A stretch of 64,000 nucleotides of DNA from Syntrophaceae bacterium UBA6087 (GCA_002448235.1 DIXF01000001.1:310001-374000), one strand, 5' to 3'; positions 1-8,952 are shown, counted from the first letter of the stretch. Notes: a model not told the origin generated them from the sequence alone. Numbers and translations: made by a program.

Positions 1-888
1 TATTTGGTCTATGGCCCGGGGAATGGAAGCCGCCGAAGAAGCGGATACGATGATCTGGTCGACGTTGGCGAACCGGACGGGCATGGGGGTGTTCGCCTGC
101 TGGGCAGCGGATGCCTTGGGATAAAGGGAAACCTGCTGCGATGGGTAGAGGTTGCTCAGGGTGTTGACCTGCTCGGAGCTGCCCGAGCTTGTCGAAGAGG
201 ACGATACGGAAGAGGTAGACGATCTCCGGTTCGAGACGCGGTATTTGATGGTAGTCCAGGGTGCGAGGATGACGTCATCCTGGTCCATGCCCATCAGGTT
301 GGCCCCTTTCGCCGAAAGGACGCCTACGACCCGAAACGAGATGTTGTTGATGCGGATCTCGTGACCCACCGGTGATTCGCCGCCGAACAGCTCGCGCTTG
401 ATTGTCTGGCCCACCAGGCACACCTTGCCCGCATTCCGGATGTCCCGGTCGGTGAAGGCTTCCCCCTCTTCAAGATCCTGCCAGTCACGGACATTGAGGT
501 ATGCCTGCGACGACCCGTAAATGGAGCCGGGCACCCAGTTCCGTCCCCCGAAAACTACCTGCGCATTGGTCCGGACGGTGGGGGCGGCCTCCCGGACATC
601 CGGGCACTCGTTCAGGATTGCCTCGCAGTCTTCGGCGGTCAGCGTCATGCCCGAGCCGGCGCCGGAGTGGGCGCCGCCGAACGTGGTCGATCCGGGGAAG
701 ATCAGCAGGTTGTTCGAGCCCATGCTGGATATGGATTTCTGTATTGCCAGCGACGCTCCCTGGCCGATCTCCATCATGGCGATCACTGCGGCAATGCCGA
801 TGACGATCCCTAAGGTCGTGAGCACTGCCCTGGTTTTGTTGCGGCTCAGTGCCCGAAGGGCCGTACGTGACGAACGGAGGATTCTCAT
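1..888 (-). CDS. macB: MacB-type ABC transporter permease, cut by the left window edge
   Basis: Reading leftwards from an ATG at 888 the frame stays open for 296 codons to the window edge, so the C-terminal part is missing. The N-terminus (MRILRSSRTALRALSRNKTR) is a cytoplasmic lead followed by a first membrane helix rich in I/A/V, then a large periplasmic domain with the NNLLIFPG and LVGQTIKRELFG patterns usual for MacB/LolC-type permeases. The start overlaps the stop of the ATPase gene by four bases (ATGA), showing translational coupling. In E. coli MacB, ATPase and permease are fused; here they are separate. The inferred role is the inner-membrane part of a tripartite pump exporting a peptide, macrolide-like or lipid substrate. 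The substrate cannot be read from the sequence. Confidence 0.88.
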   Translation of the reverse strand, partial: MRILRSSRTALRALSRNKTRAVLTTLGIVIGIAAVIAMMEIGQGASLAIQKSISSMGSNNLLIFPGSTTFGGAHSGAGSGMTLTAEDCEAILNECPDVREAAPTVRTNAQVVFGGRNWVPGSIYGSSQAYLNVRDWQDLEEGEAFTDRDIRNAGKVCLVGQTIKRELFGGESPVGHEIRINNISFRVVGVLSAKGANLMGMDQDDVILAPWTTIKYRVSNRRSSTSSVSSSSTSSGSSEQVNTLSNLYPSQQVSLYPKASAAQQANTPMPVRFANVDQIIVSASSAASIPRAIDQI

Positions 889-1601
889 GGGGAGACTCCG
901 GGGCTGTCTTCTGAACGATAGACTCCATCCACAATAAGCCCGTCGCGCACATGGATGATGTGCCGCGCATAATGGGCTACTTCCGCATCGTGCGTCACGA
1001 TCATGATGGTGATGCCGTCATGTACGTTGAGTTCCTGAAACATCTCCAGCGTCTCGCGGCTGGTATGGGAATCGAGGTTGCCGGTAGGCTCGTCGGCAAA
1101 CAGGATCGACGGCCGGTTGACGAGCGCGCGCGCAATGGCGACACGCTGCTGCTGCCCGCCCGAGAGCTGAGAAGGATGGTGGTGCATCCGGTCTTTCAGC
1201 CCCACCCGTTCAAGAAGCGCCTCGGCCCGCTGCCTGCACTCGCTCGCGGGCAGGCCCCCATGATGGTATTCCATCGGCATCATCACGTTCTCCAGAGCGC
1301 TTGTCCGGGGAAGGAGATTGAAATTCTGAAAAATAAAGCCGATCTTCGAATTGCGTATCTCCGCATGCTCCTCGGCGGAAAGCTTCGTCACATCGAGGTC
1401 TTCGAGAAAGTACTGCCCCGAGGAAGGATGATCCAGGCAGCCAAGGATGTTCATGAGCGTGCTTTTTCCCGAACCGGACGCGCCCATGAGCGAGACCATC
1501 TCTCCTTTCGCGATAGTCATGGTGATCCCTTTCAGCACGGGTACGTCGATCTCGCCTAAATGGTAGACCTTGTGGATGTCCTTCAGTGAGATGATATCCA
1601 T
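885..1601 (-). CDS. MacB/LolD-family ABC transporter ATPase
   Basis: A 238-residue nucleotide-binding subunit of the MacB/LolD/FtsE group. It has Walker A GASGSGKST, a Q-loop (FIFQNFNLLPR), the signature LSGGQQQR, Walker B ILFADEPTGNLD and the switch His in MIVTHD. The N-terminus (MDIISLKDIHKVYHLGE) is typical of this group and supports the start. It lies between the MacA-like adaptor (44-base gap) and the permease (4-base overlap), so it powers that permease as one efflux operon. Confidence 0.93.
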   Translation of the reverse strand: MDIISLKDIHKVYHLGEIDVPVLKGITMTIAKGEMVSLMGASGSGKSTLMNILGCLDHPSSGQYFLEDLDVTKLSAEEHAEIRNSKIGFIFQNFNLLPRTSALENVMMPMEYHHGGLPASECRQRAEALLERVGLKDRMHHHPSQLSGGQQQRVAIARALVNRPSILFADEPTGNLDSHTSRETLEMFQELNVHDGITIMIVTHDAEVAHYARHIIHVRDGLIVDGVYRSEDSPGVSP

Positions 1602-1645
1602 TTATTTGTGTCTCCTTGCTGCCGTGCCTGCCCGGTTCCGCCCGG

Positions 1646-2995
1646 TCAGCCTCTTTTGCCGCCGCGACGCGGGAGTTGCGGCATGAAGGGATTGGTCGAG
1701 TCTTTCTGCTTTTCCTGGCCGCTGCCGGAGGATATGCCGACTACCACTGCCATGCCTGCCTTGATGTCCGGTCCGCTGACTTGAGTTTCTGAGCTGTTTC
1801 TTGTCCCGATGTCCACCCGGACAGGTCGTACTTTCTTGCCATCCGGAATCCAGACGGTTCCCTTTCCTGTAGCCTGAGGGGGAGATCCTTTGGCGGACGA
1901 AGCGACAGCAGGGAGGTTGGCCCCAGCATTTCCTTTCTCCAGCCGGGAATCATTCGCCTTCGGAGCCGCATCAGCTGGGGGAGACCATCTCAGCGCCTGG
2001 TTCGGAACCAGGAGGACATTATCCTTCCTTGATGTTTCGAACAGCATGTTGGCGGTGAGGTACGGCAGGAGCCGGCCGTCAGAATTGTCCGTGACCACTT
2101 CGACCGTATAGGTCACCACGTTCTGCGTCATGCTTGCGTTCAGGCGGATCTTCCCGACCTTGCCCTCGAACTGCTCCTCAGGGAAGGCATCCACGGTAAA
2201 GGTGGCCCTCTGCCCGGGATGGATGTTGCCGATATCCGCCTCGTTGACCGCGACCCAGACCTGGACCCGCTTCAGATCCTTGGCGATCAGAAAGAGGCTC
2301 GGTGCATTGAGGCTTGCCACAACGGTCTGGCCGATATTCACGCGGCGGTCTATGATGATGCCGTCGACCGGGGAGGTGATGGTGCAGTAGCTTAAGTTCT
2401 GCCTCGCGCGGTTGAGGTCGGCCTTTGCCTGGATAATGCTTGCTTCGGCCTGCCTGATTGCGGCATGCCCCATCTTAAGGCTTGCTTCGGCGATGGAGGC
2501 TGCCGACCGGTATCCTTCAAAGGAGCTCAACGACAGCGCATCGGAAGGTCCCAGCTTCCGGGCGCGCTCCCATTCGCCTTTCGCCTGATCGTTCTTTGCC
2601 GCTAACTGCAAAAGGTCTGCTTTTGCCCTATCGAGGCCGGCGTACGCGCTGTTCAACGCCGCCTCCGCCTGCTCGGTCTGTGCACGGTACACCGTATCGT
2701 CCAGGCGGGCCAGGACCGAGCCTGCCGTTATCTCGGAACCGTAATCGATCGTAGCGCCTTTTTTGTCTTTGCCGAACTCGATGATCCTCCCGGCGACCTG
2801 CGCGCCGATATCGATCAGGTCTTCGGGCTCGACCGTGCCCGTGGCGCCGATGGTTTCCACCAGATCGCCCAGCCTGACCTGAGCCGTCCGGTACTCCTGT
2901 TTCCCTTCCTTCGAAGAGCGGGACCACATGGCGCCGCAGGTGACTGCCGCGCCGGCGAAGGCGATTACCATAACCCATGGAATGATTCTCTTCAT
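1646..2995 (-). CDS. macA: MacA-like periplasmic adaptor (HlyD/RND MFP family)
   Basis: A 449-residue membrane-fusion protein. One N-terminal membrane anchor (residues about 5-25) is followed by a barrel/lipoyl half (GTVEPEDLIDIGAQVAGRI), a long alpha-helical hairpin rich in Ala/Gln/Lys (about 105-205), the second lipoyl half (TITSPVDGIIIDRRVNIGQT) and beta-barrel domains. A low-complexity Pro/Lys/Ala-rich insert lies around 345-385. It should bridge the inner-membrane ABC permease to an outer-membrane channel; no TolC-like gene is in the window. Its ATG overlaps the marR stop by four bases, so regulator and pump are co-transcribed. Confidence 0.9.
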   Translation of the reverse strand: MKRIIPWVMVIAFAGAAVTCGAMWSRSSKEGKQEYRTAQVRLGDLVETIGATGTVEPEDLIDIGAQVAGRIIEFGKDKKGATIDYGSEITAGSVLARLDDTVYRAQTEQAEAALNSAYAGLDRAKADLLQLAAKNDQAKGEWERARKLGPSDALSLSSFEGYRSAASIAEASLKMGHAAIRQAEASIIQAKADLNRARQNLSYCTITSPVDGIIIDRRVNIGQTVVASLNAPSLFLIAKDLKRVQVWVAVNEADIGNIHPGQRATFTVDAFPEEQFEGKVGKIRLNASMTQNVVTYTVEVVTDNSDGRLLPYLTANMLFETSRKDNVLLVPNQALRWSPPADAAPKANDSRLEKGNAGANLPAVASSAKGSPPQATGKGTVWIPDGKKVRPVRVDIGTRNSSETQVSGPDIKAGMAVVVGISSGSGQEKQKDSTNPFMPQLPRRGGKRG

Positions 2996-3546
2996 GATTT
3001 ACCTCTGAAGATGTTCCCTTTGCCGTCAGCCGGGCATCGCCCGGATTGCGGATTGTGTCCGATGGTCTCCATCAGGTGATTCTCCAGTCTTTCAAATAAT
3101 TCGAGGATCCGCCCTTTCTCATCATCGTTCCAGACGCGGAACAGGCCCTGAATGTCTACACGGTGCTTCTCAACGGCTTCGTTCATCAGGGCCCTGCCTT
3201 CCGGAGAAAGGCTTACGAACCTGCCGCGGCCCGGTTGGGAACGGGAGACGCGATTCACCAGTCCGCCCAGCACGAGCCTGTTGATCACGCCGGTCAGTGT
3301 GGGCTGCCGGATCATGAGCTTGCTGCAGAGATCCGCCATTCGCACAGGTCCGCCCGTCTCTTCTTCGTATGTGAGCATGATGCGCATCACCACCCACTGT
3401 GACAGGCTGATTCCCAGGTGAACGAAAAACGGCTCCATGACCTGCCTGATGAGGCGCGTGCTCCGCACCATTGCTCTCAGAGTAAGCTCATCGATATCGT
3501 TATCCGAAAGGCGGTTGGGCGGGACCGTTCCAGGTTGAGATTCCAT
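2992..3546 (-). CDS. MarR-family transcriptional regulator of the MacAB-like operon
   Basis: A 184-residue winged-helix regulator. The core runs from about 40 to 150, with recognition-helix segment LCSKLMIRQPTLTGVINRL and a wing containing SRSQPGRGRFVSLSPEGRAL. The ATG at 3546 has a purine-rich ribosome site (gaggggg) just upstream. It is first in the macA-ATPase-macB operon, and an 18-bp perfect palindrome sits 17 bases upstream of its start, so autorepression relieved by a ligand is likely. The ligand is unknown. Confidence 0.9.
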   Translation of the reverse strand: MESQPGTVPPNRLSDNDIDELTLRAMVRSTRLIRQVMEPFFVHLGISLSQWVVMRIMLTYEEETGGPVRMADLCSKLMIRQPTLTGVINRLVLGGLVNRVSRSQPGRGRFVSLSPEGRALMNEAVEKHRVDIQGLFRVWNDDEKGRILELFERLENHLMETIGHNPQSGRCPADGKGNIFRGKS

Positions 3547-3562
3547 GCATACCCCCTCAATG

Positions 3563-3580
3563 TTAGGTTAGCTAACCTAA
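3563..3580. promoter_or_regulatory. Palindromic operator upstream of the MarR/efflux operon
   Basis: ttaggttagctaacctaa is a perfect 18-base palindrome between the divergent marR operon and the P-type ATPase gene. Position and symmetry fit a MarR dimer site. It could in principle also affect the ATPase gene, whose start is about 100 bases away. Confidence 0.75.
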
Positions 3581-3683
3581 ACTAATCTCCTGACAGTGTC
3601 AAGATTCTGCATAGGCCAATTTGCCACCTGCCTGTTATCTCATTATTAATCTATCCAGGTAAGGTTTGCACACGGAGCAATGC

Positions 3684-6410
3684 ATGATGATGAAGAATGA
3701 AACCGAAGGACGGAAACAGAATAATTTGAACAGCCCCTGGCATGCCATGGCACGGGACAAGGTCTTGTCGGCTTTGCGCTCGGGCGAGCACGGATTGAAC
3801 ATCGATGAGGTGCGGCAGAGGCTCGAAGCGTACGGCCTCAATGAGCTTCCCGCCGAAAAGAAGCCGGGTATGTTAAGGCGGTTCTTCAACCAGTTCAACA
3901 ACATGCTCATCTACATCCTGCTGGCATCGGCGGTTTTCACGGCCTTTCTGGCCGAGTGGGCGGATACCGGCGTTATTCTGGGCGTGGTGATCATCAATGC
4001 GATAATCGGAGTGGTCCAGGAGGGCAAGGCCGAGCAGGCCATGGAATCCATCCGCCGCATGCTCTCTCTGAAGGCCACGGTGCGGCGGGATGGCGAAGAA
4101 CGCGAAATACCCGCCGAAGAACTTGTACCGGGCGATATCGTGCTGCTCAAGTCGGGAGATCGGGTGCCGGCGGACTTACGGATCTTAAGCGCACGGAACG
4201 CCCAGGTGGAAGAGGCGGCGCTGACCGGCGAGTCCGAACCGGCCGACAAACAGACCGAGCCCGTGGAAGAGGATGCAGCGCTCGGCGATCGGACGTGCAT
4301 GGCCTATTCGAGCACCGTGGTTACCAGCGGGAGGCTCCAGGGCGTGGTGGTCGCTACCGGAGGGATTACCGAAATCGGCCGTATCAGCGAGATGGTCTCG
4401 CGGGTGGAGGTAATGAGCACCCCGCTCTTACGCAAGATCGACTCCTTCGGGCGCATCCTGTCCATAGTCATCGTGCTGTTCAGTGCGGCGGTATTTGCCG
4501 TGGGATACTTCCTGCGGGGCTTCTCCGCCGAGGACATGTTCATGATCGTGGTCGGCCTGGCCGTGGCTGCCATTCCCGAAGGGCTTCCCGCCGTCATAAC
4601 GATCACCCTGGCCTTGGGTGTGCAGCGCATGTCCAGGCAGAACGCCATCGTCCGCAGACTGCCTTCGGTAGAGACCCTGGGTTCGGTGACGATCATCTGT
4701 TCGGACAAGACCGGCACCCTGACCCGCAATGAGATGACCGTGGCCAGGGTTGCTTCCCTGGACAAGGTCTATTCGGTCACCGGCGTCGGCTTCAGTCCCG
4801 AAGGCGAGTTCAGACGCGACGACCGGCCGGTTTCTCCGGGTGAAGACCCCTGGCTCCACGATCTTATCCGTGCGGGACTGCTGGCCAGTGATGCCCGTTT
4901 GCGCAGGGACAACGGCAACTGGGTTATCGAGGGAATGCCCACCGAGGCGAGCGTGGTGGTGCTCGCAGGCAAGGCCGGTATGACCAGGAGCAGGGAGTTC
5001 GATGCCAGGCCCAGGCTGGACGAGGTACCTTTCGAGTCCGAACGCAGATACATGGCGAGTCTGCATCAGGAGCCCGATGGAGGGACGATTGCATACGTCA
5101 AGGGAGCGCCCGAGCGGTTGCTGGACATGTGCACGTCCCAGCGTATCGGGAAGGCCGATGGGCCGCTGGACAGGCAAGGCTGGGCAAAACGGGAAGAGGA
5201 GCTGGCTGAAACAGGGCATCGGGTGCTCGCCATTGCAGAAAAAAGGGCAGGCAAGGTCCGGTCGTTCAAGGAGATGGAGCTTGGCGGGCTGACTCTTCTC
5301 GGCCTGGTGGGCATTATCGACCCGCCAAGGCAGGAGGCCGTAGCCGCCATTGAAAGATGCCGCAATGCGGGGATAAAGGTCAAGATGATCACCGGCGACC
5401 ATATCCTCACCGCCCGGAGCATCGGTGCCGCCATGGGCATCGGCGACGGCCACCACGCGGTTTCCGGCAGAGACCTCGAGAAGGCCGAAGGCCCGGAGCT
5501 CTCCCGCATCGTGGAGGAGAACGACGTCTTTGCCAGATCCAGCCCCGAGCATAAGCTGCGCATCATGGAGGCGCTGCAGGCAAGAGGCCACGTGGTGGCC
5601 ATGACCGGAGACGGCGTCAACGACGCCCCGGCGCTCAAGCGTGCGGACGTGGGCATAGCCATGGGCATCAAGGGCACCGAGGCCACCAAGGAGGCGGCGG
5701 ACATGGTCCTTGCCGACGACAATTTCGCCACCATCGAAAAGGCAGTGGAAGAGGGCAGGACCATCTACGACAATCTGGTCAAGACGATCCTGTTCATCCT
5801 GCCCACCAACGGTGCCGAGTCGCTCGTCGTCATCACCGCTGTGGTTATCCTCTTCGAGTCGCTCCCCATCACGCCCATCCAGATCCTGTGGGTGAATATG
5901 GTCACCTCTGTGACGTTGGCCCTTGCGCTGGCCTTCGAACCCTCGGAAAAGGAGATCATGCAGCGCCCGCCCAGGCAGCCCGATGAGCCCATCCTCTCCG
6001 GATACCTGCTCTGGCGCATCGTTTTCGTCTCCATAATCATAGGCGTTGCCGTCCTTCTGCTCTTCAACGATCGATTCACCTCCGGCGAAAGCATCGAGAG
6101 ATCCCGGACCGTGGCGGTAAACGCCCTGGTCGCAGGTGAGCTGTTCTACCTGTTCAACACCCGTTTCCTCACCAGCTCGGCACTGGGTTTCAAGGTCTTC
6201 CGGGGCAACAACCCGGCCCTTATCGCTGTGGGGGTGCTCATCGTTTTCCAGCTCGGCTTCACCTATCTGGGCGTATCCCACACGCTGTTCGGAACGGTTT
6301 CCCTCCCGGCCCATGAGTGGCTCTGGATCCTGGGGACAGGTTTGGCCGTATTCCTGCTGGTGGAGCTGGAAAAGGCTCTCATGCGCGCCTGGGTCAGAAG
6401 AAAAGGATAA
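3684..6410 (+). CDS. P2-type cation-transporting ATPase (SERCA/PMR-like)
   Basis: About 908 residues from the ATG at 3684, preferred over the upstream TTG at 3666 because ggag lies 6 bases before it. Order: cation ATPase N-terminal domain, two helices, actuator domain with LTGES, helices with PEGLP (a P2-type hallmark), phosphorylation motif DKTGT with Asp341, nucleotide-binding domain (KGAPE), MTGDGVNDAPALK, then a C-terminal bundle with QILWVNMVTSVTLALALAFEP cut short here as WVNMVTS. This is an inner-membrane ATP-driven cation pump, probably Ca2+ or Na+/Mn2+. Ion choice cannot be settled by eye. It is monocistronic and followed by a convergent gene. Confidence 0.92.
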   Translation: MMMKNETEGRKQNNLNSPWHAMARDKVLSALRSGEHGLNIDEVRQRLEAYGLNELPAEKKPGMLRRFFNQFNNMLIYILLASAVFTAFLAEWADTGVILGVVIINAIIGVVQEGKAEQAMESIRRMLSLKATVRRDGEEREIPAEELVPGDIVLLKSGDRVPADLRILSARNAQVEEAALTGESEPADKQTEPVEEDAALGDRTCMAYSSTVVTSGRLQGVVVATGGITEIGRISEMVSRVEVMSTPLLRKIDSFGRILSIVIVLFSAAVFAVGYFLRGFSAEDMFMIVVGLAVAAIPEGLPAVITITLALGVQRMSRQNAIVRRLPSVETLGSVTIICSDKTGTLTRNEMTVARVASLDKVYSVTGVGFSPEGEFRRDDRPVSPGEDPWLHDLIRAGLLASDARLRRDNGNWVIEGMPTEASVVVLAGKAGMTRSREFDARPRLDEVPFESERRYMASLHQEPDGGTIAYVKGAPERLLDMCTSQRIGKADGPLDRQGWAKREEELAETGHRVLAIAEKRAGKVRSFKEMELGGLTLLGLVGIIDPPRQEAVAAIERCRNAGIKVKMITGDHILTARSIGAAMGIGDGHHAVSGRDLEKAEGPELSRIVEENDVFARSSPEHKLRIMEALQARGHVVAMTGDGVNDAPALKRADVGIAMGIKGTEATKEAADMVLADDNFATIEKAVEEGRTIYDNLVKTILFILPTNGAESLVVITAVVILFESLPITPIQILWVNMVTSVTLALALAFEPSEKEIMQRPPRQPDEPILSGYLLWRIVFVSIIIGVAVLLLFNDRFTSGESIERSRTVAVNALVAGELFYLFNTRFLTSSALGFKVFRGNNPALIAVGVLIVFQLGFTYLGVSHTLFGTVSLPAHEWLWILGTGLAVFLLVELEKALMRAWVRRKG

Positions 6411-6514
6411 TTCATGGTGTTCCGGGACAGATTGTCGATTTGGACGGAAGCTTCCTGCCTGGTAAGGGTAATGAACTTCAAGAATTATACCACCTGACGG
6501 TAATATAAAAGAAG

Positions 6515-6542
6515 AGCGGGACGATGCTGCCATCATCCCGCT
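6515..6542 (-). terminator. Hairpin terminator for the glycine-rich protein gene
   Basis: agcggga and tcccgct pair as 7-bp arms, with an inner gatg/catc helix around a ctgc loop and one C/A mismatch. Read on the minus strand, the hairpin is followed by a T-rich run (cttcttttatatt), as in a Rho-independent terminator. It lies between convergent genes and may work weakly in the other direction. Confidence 0.7.
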
Positions 6543-6570
6543 TATGTTGTCCGTGCTCTGAGTTGCGGTG

Positions 6571-7500
6571 CTATCTGCCGCCTCTGCCGTGGCCGCCGCC
6601 CGATCCGCCTGAACCGCCGCCCGATCCGCCCGATCCGCCAGAGCTACCAGACCCGCCTGCGCCAGCTGACCCACCGGCTCCTCCCGAACCGGCTCCGCTT
6701 CCATCTCCGCCGGACGATCCCGATGACCATCCACGCCCGTAGCGGCCCGCAGATTCGAGGTTCCCCGATGATGCGCCGTTCCTGATGCCTGCGGCGTAAT
6801 TATCGGCAAGCTGCGAGGGGCTGCCGTTTCTGGCGTTCTTCATGAACGACGTGCGGAGTCTTGCCATATCCTGAGCCTGGTAGCCGTTCTCCAACGCCGC
6901 GCATACCGCGTCTGCCGCAACCTCCGAAGATACCCGGTGCCGGGCTATTTCTCTGGCCGTCACGAAGCTTTCCCGGGCAAGGGCATGGATACGGTCCCTG
7001 TCCTGATCCCTCTTTTTGATCCTGTCGGCGATCCTCTCGGCATCCTTTTCCCGGAGCCCCGCCGCCATACCCTCGGCAATCGCGTTTCCTGTCCTCCGCG
7101 CTTCGGGGCTGTCGCCCGAAATGCTCCGGGCGTTCCGGTACGCGTTTGAATACCGCTGCCGTGACTTCTCCATCGCCCCGACTATTTCCCGGGCGCCGAC
7201 ACCCTTGGTAATACCCTCATATGCCTTGTTCATGAGCGGCTCCGCAGGAATGCCCTCTTTCACGGCACCCATTACGATTTCCTGGGCGCGGATAATGTTT
7301 TGGACCTGGAACCTGTTCTCCTCCATAGTCCTTGTCATCCTTACCGCTTCCTTGCTGTCCACTCCCGCCCGGATCATCTCACGGGTATGGGCTTTGAGCC
7401 CCTCGGATGTCTGTTGTGACAGCCCTTCATCCACCTCGTCGCCGAACAAAGGCGAAGCGGCGAGTAAACACACTGTCAGGAGCATCAGAATTCTTCTCAT
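6571..7500 (-). CDS. Exported protein with glycine/serine-rich C-terminal tail
   Basis: 309 residues from the ATG at 7500, chosen for its strong site gggaggaagt and because it starts a clean signal peptide (MRRILMLLTVCLLAASPLFG). The body (about 25-235) is alpha-helical and charged, with repeated patterns such as AREIVGAMEKSRQRY and VTAREIARHRVSSEVAADAV. The last 60-70 residues are nearly all Gly/Ser/Ala with scattered Arg and Pro, a disordered tail. I recognise no domain. A promoter like that of the ECF sigma gene precedes it, so it is a probable target of that sigma factor and may be an envelope component. Confidence 0.8.
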   Translation of the reverse strand: MRRILMLLTVCLLAASPLFGDEVDEGLSQQTSEGLKAHTREMIRAGVDSKEAVRMTRTMEENRFQVQNIIRAQEIVMGAVKEGIPAEPLMNKAYEGITKGVGAREIVGAMEKSRQRYSNAYRNARSISGDSPEARRTGNAIAEGMAAGLREKDAERIADRIKKRDQDRDRIHALARESFVTAREIARHRVSSEVAADAVCAALENGYQAQDMARLRTSFMKNARNGSPSQLADNYAAGIRNGASSGNLESAGRYGRGWSSGSSGGDGSGAGSGGAGGSAGAGGSGSSGGSGGSGGGSGGSGGGHGRGGR

Positions 7501-7533
7501 ACTTCCTCCCTTAGCTGCATAATTATGAATAGA

Positions 7534-7556
7534 ACGTTTAAGGGGTGCCAAAGGTT
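7534..7556 (-). promoter_or_regulatory. Candidate ECF sigma promoter of the glycine-rich protein gene
   Basis: On the minus strand atgTAACcttt (-35 type) is followed after 17 bases by CGT (-10 type). The -35 part shares ten bases, tgtaaccttt, with the site upstream of the sigma gene. AAC-N16/17-CGT is the usual layout of ECF promoters. It overlaps the 3' end of the upstream lipoprotein gene. Confidence 0.6.
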
Positions 7557-7881
7557 ACATCCCCGGGACATACACGCAGTTTTCCGAGCCGAACTCGTCA
7601 TATTCGCGGTACGGGCACTCCGGGACAAACACTGCACCGTCAACGATGTAGAAGTAGCTGAACTCGCCCTCCGGCGCTGGGACCCGCGCTATCCAGGTCT
7701 TGTCGTCCGCCTTCACCGCAGGATGGGCCCTGAATCCGTCCAGTGACGATGCGAAGAGCACGGACGAGGCCTCCGGGGCCTTCAGAAAAAAGGCGACACT
7801 ATCGTTTTCGAGGCGGTGGTAGTGGCTCGCACACCCGGCTAACACCATCACCGGCACAAGGATCAGGAAAAGCCTTTTCAC
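7555..7881 (-). CDS. Small lipoprotein with glycogen-binding/CBM48-like fold
   Basis: 108 residues from a GTG whose TGA overlap with the upstream gene (GTGA) gives tight coupling. MKRLFLILVPVMVLAGC is a lipoprotein signal with lipobox LAGC. The mature part (VAFFLKAPEASSVLFASSLDG, cut here) resembles the early-set/CBM48 domain of AMPK-beta and isoamylase N-termini: an aromatic strand, a DGF turn, then EGEFSYFYIVDGAVFVPE. The same fold ends the neighbouring anti-sigma protein. Ligand binding is not proven, and the domain may be only structural. Confidence 0.78.
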   Translation of the reverse strand: MKRLFLILVPVMVLAGCASHYHRLENDSVAFFLKAPEASSVLFASSLDGFRAHPAVKADDKTWIARVPAPEGEFSYFYIVDGAVFVPECPYREYDEFGSENCVYVPGM

Positions 7882-8468
7882 GCTTTGTCCCCAGTGTACA
7901 GGATCGAGTTTTCGCCGCCGAAGTCATCGGATTCGATGGAAGAGACGGTCGGGTCCGCAACCTTGAGCGAGCCGTCCAGGATATAAGTGAATCTGTGCTC
8001 GCCCGGGGAAAGGTCAAGGGTTACCTCCCAGTAGCCGCTCCCGCTTCCGGCTTCCAGGGGGATCTTTTTCCAGCCGGTGAAGCTCCCGGCTACTTCTACA
8101 AGCCTTGCGTCCGGTTCGTAGATAATGAAACGGTGCGGCAGGGACCGCTCCTGAGCCACCTGAAGCTTCTCAGGGGTGGGCCGGAGAAAAAAGGCTGCCG
8201 ACAGGACCATGACCGCGACGGCCATCACCGCCACTGCGACCTTCATCTGACGCGGTGCGAAGAAGGTGAATCTCCGGCGGGGGAGCGCCGGCTTCAGGGG
8301 CCTGCTGTCTTTCAGGCCGGCGCTTAAGTCTATTTCCTGGTTCAGGAGGGCTATTGTGTCCTCCTTGAACAGATTGCTCGCATGGATCTTCTCCACGAAT
8401 TCGATCTTTTCGTCGAGCCCGAGTTCATCATCGATAAACATGCTGATCATGTATTCGCTCTCATCCAT
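7878..8468 (-). CDS. Membrane anti-sigma-like protein with C-terminal glycogen-binding domain
   Basis: 196 residues from the ATG at 8468; a GTG at 8477 is possible but lies on top of the ggagg site. Residues 1-75 are a cytoplasmic acidic helical region (MISMFIDDELGLDEKIEFVE), like anti-sigma N-termini but without the zinc-type HxxxCxxC motif. One membrane helix follows (about 80-100, VAVAVMAVAVMVLSAAFFL), then a periplasmic AMPK-beta/CBM48-like domain (VAGSFTGWKKIPLE, YILDGSLKVADP). The gene overlaps the sigma gene by 8 bases. Likely role: hold the sigma factor at the membrane and release it on an envelope signal. The sensor-domain choice is unusual. Confidence 0.8.
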   Translation of the reverse strand: MDESEYMISMFIDDELGLDEKIEFVEKIHASNLFKEDTIALLNQEIDLSAGLKDSRPLKPALPRRRFTFFAPRQMKVAVAVMAVAVMVLSAAFFLRPTPEKLQVAQERSLPHRFIIYEPDARLVEVAGSFTGWKKIPLEAGSGSGYWEVTLDLSPGEHRFTYILDGSLKVADPTVSSIESDDFGGENSILYTGDKA

Positions 8469-8940
8469 GTCCTTCACCCTCCAGATATTTCTTCAGCTTT
8501 ATGCGTGCCCGGTGGACCGTTACTTTTACATTCGAAACGCTCATGGCCGTCACCCGGGATATCTCCTCATAGGAGAGGTCGCTGCTGACCACCATCGAGA
8601 GGATATCGCGTTCGTCCTCGCGCAGGGTCTGCAGCCCCTGCAGCACTTTGCGGAAACGGTCTCTCACAATGGCGGTATGTTCCTGATCGGCCCGCGGATC
8701 CGCATGCAGGTCTTCGAAAACGACATTTCTGCCGGACTTCCTCACGTGGTCGATGAATGTATTGCGTGCAACGGTGAACAGCAGTGATAACGAGATGTCC
8801 CTGTCCCTGTAACGCTCGATGCACCGGGTGACGCTTTCCTGAAGGATATCGCGAGCGGTGTCGCTGTCTCCCGCCACACGCAGAAGATACGCGAACAGCT
8901 TGCCCCTGTTTGCATCGAGTAAACATTCCATGCTGGACAT
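8461..8940 (-). CDS. ECF-family RNA polymerase sigma factor
   Basis: 159 residues from the ATG at 8940 (MSSMECLLDANRGKLFAYLL), placed where region 2 normally begins. The frame is open further upstream, but that extension has no ribosome site. Region 2: DSDTARDILQESVTRCIERY and LLFTVARNTFIDHVRK. Region 4: LREDERDILSMVVSSDLSYE followed by the helix-turn-helix EISRVTAMSVSNVKVTVHRAR. It is the first gene of the sigma/anti-sigma/lipoprotein operon. A motif matching ECF promoters lies directly upstream, implying autoregulation and a very short or absent leader if this start is right. Confidence 0.88.
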   Translation of the reverse strand: MSSMECLLDANRGKLFAYLLRVAGDSDTARDILQESVTRCIERYRDRDISLSLLFTVARNTFIDHVRKSGRNVVFEDLHADPRADQEHTAIVRDRFRKVLQGLQTLREDERDILSMVVSSDLSYEEISRVTAMSVSNVKVTVHRARIKLKKYLEGEGHG

Positions 8941-8952
8941 TCTATCCTTATA

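Noticed and set aside
4428..6809. Long minus-strand open frame opposite the P-type ATPase
   Set aside because: It mirrors codon bias of the GC-rich ATPase gene; composition is His/Gly/Asp/Arg-rich with no ribosome site or domain.
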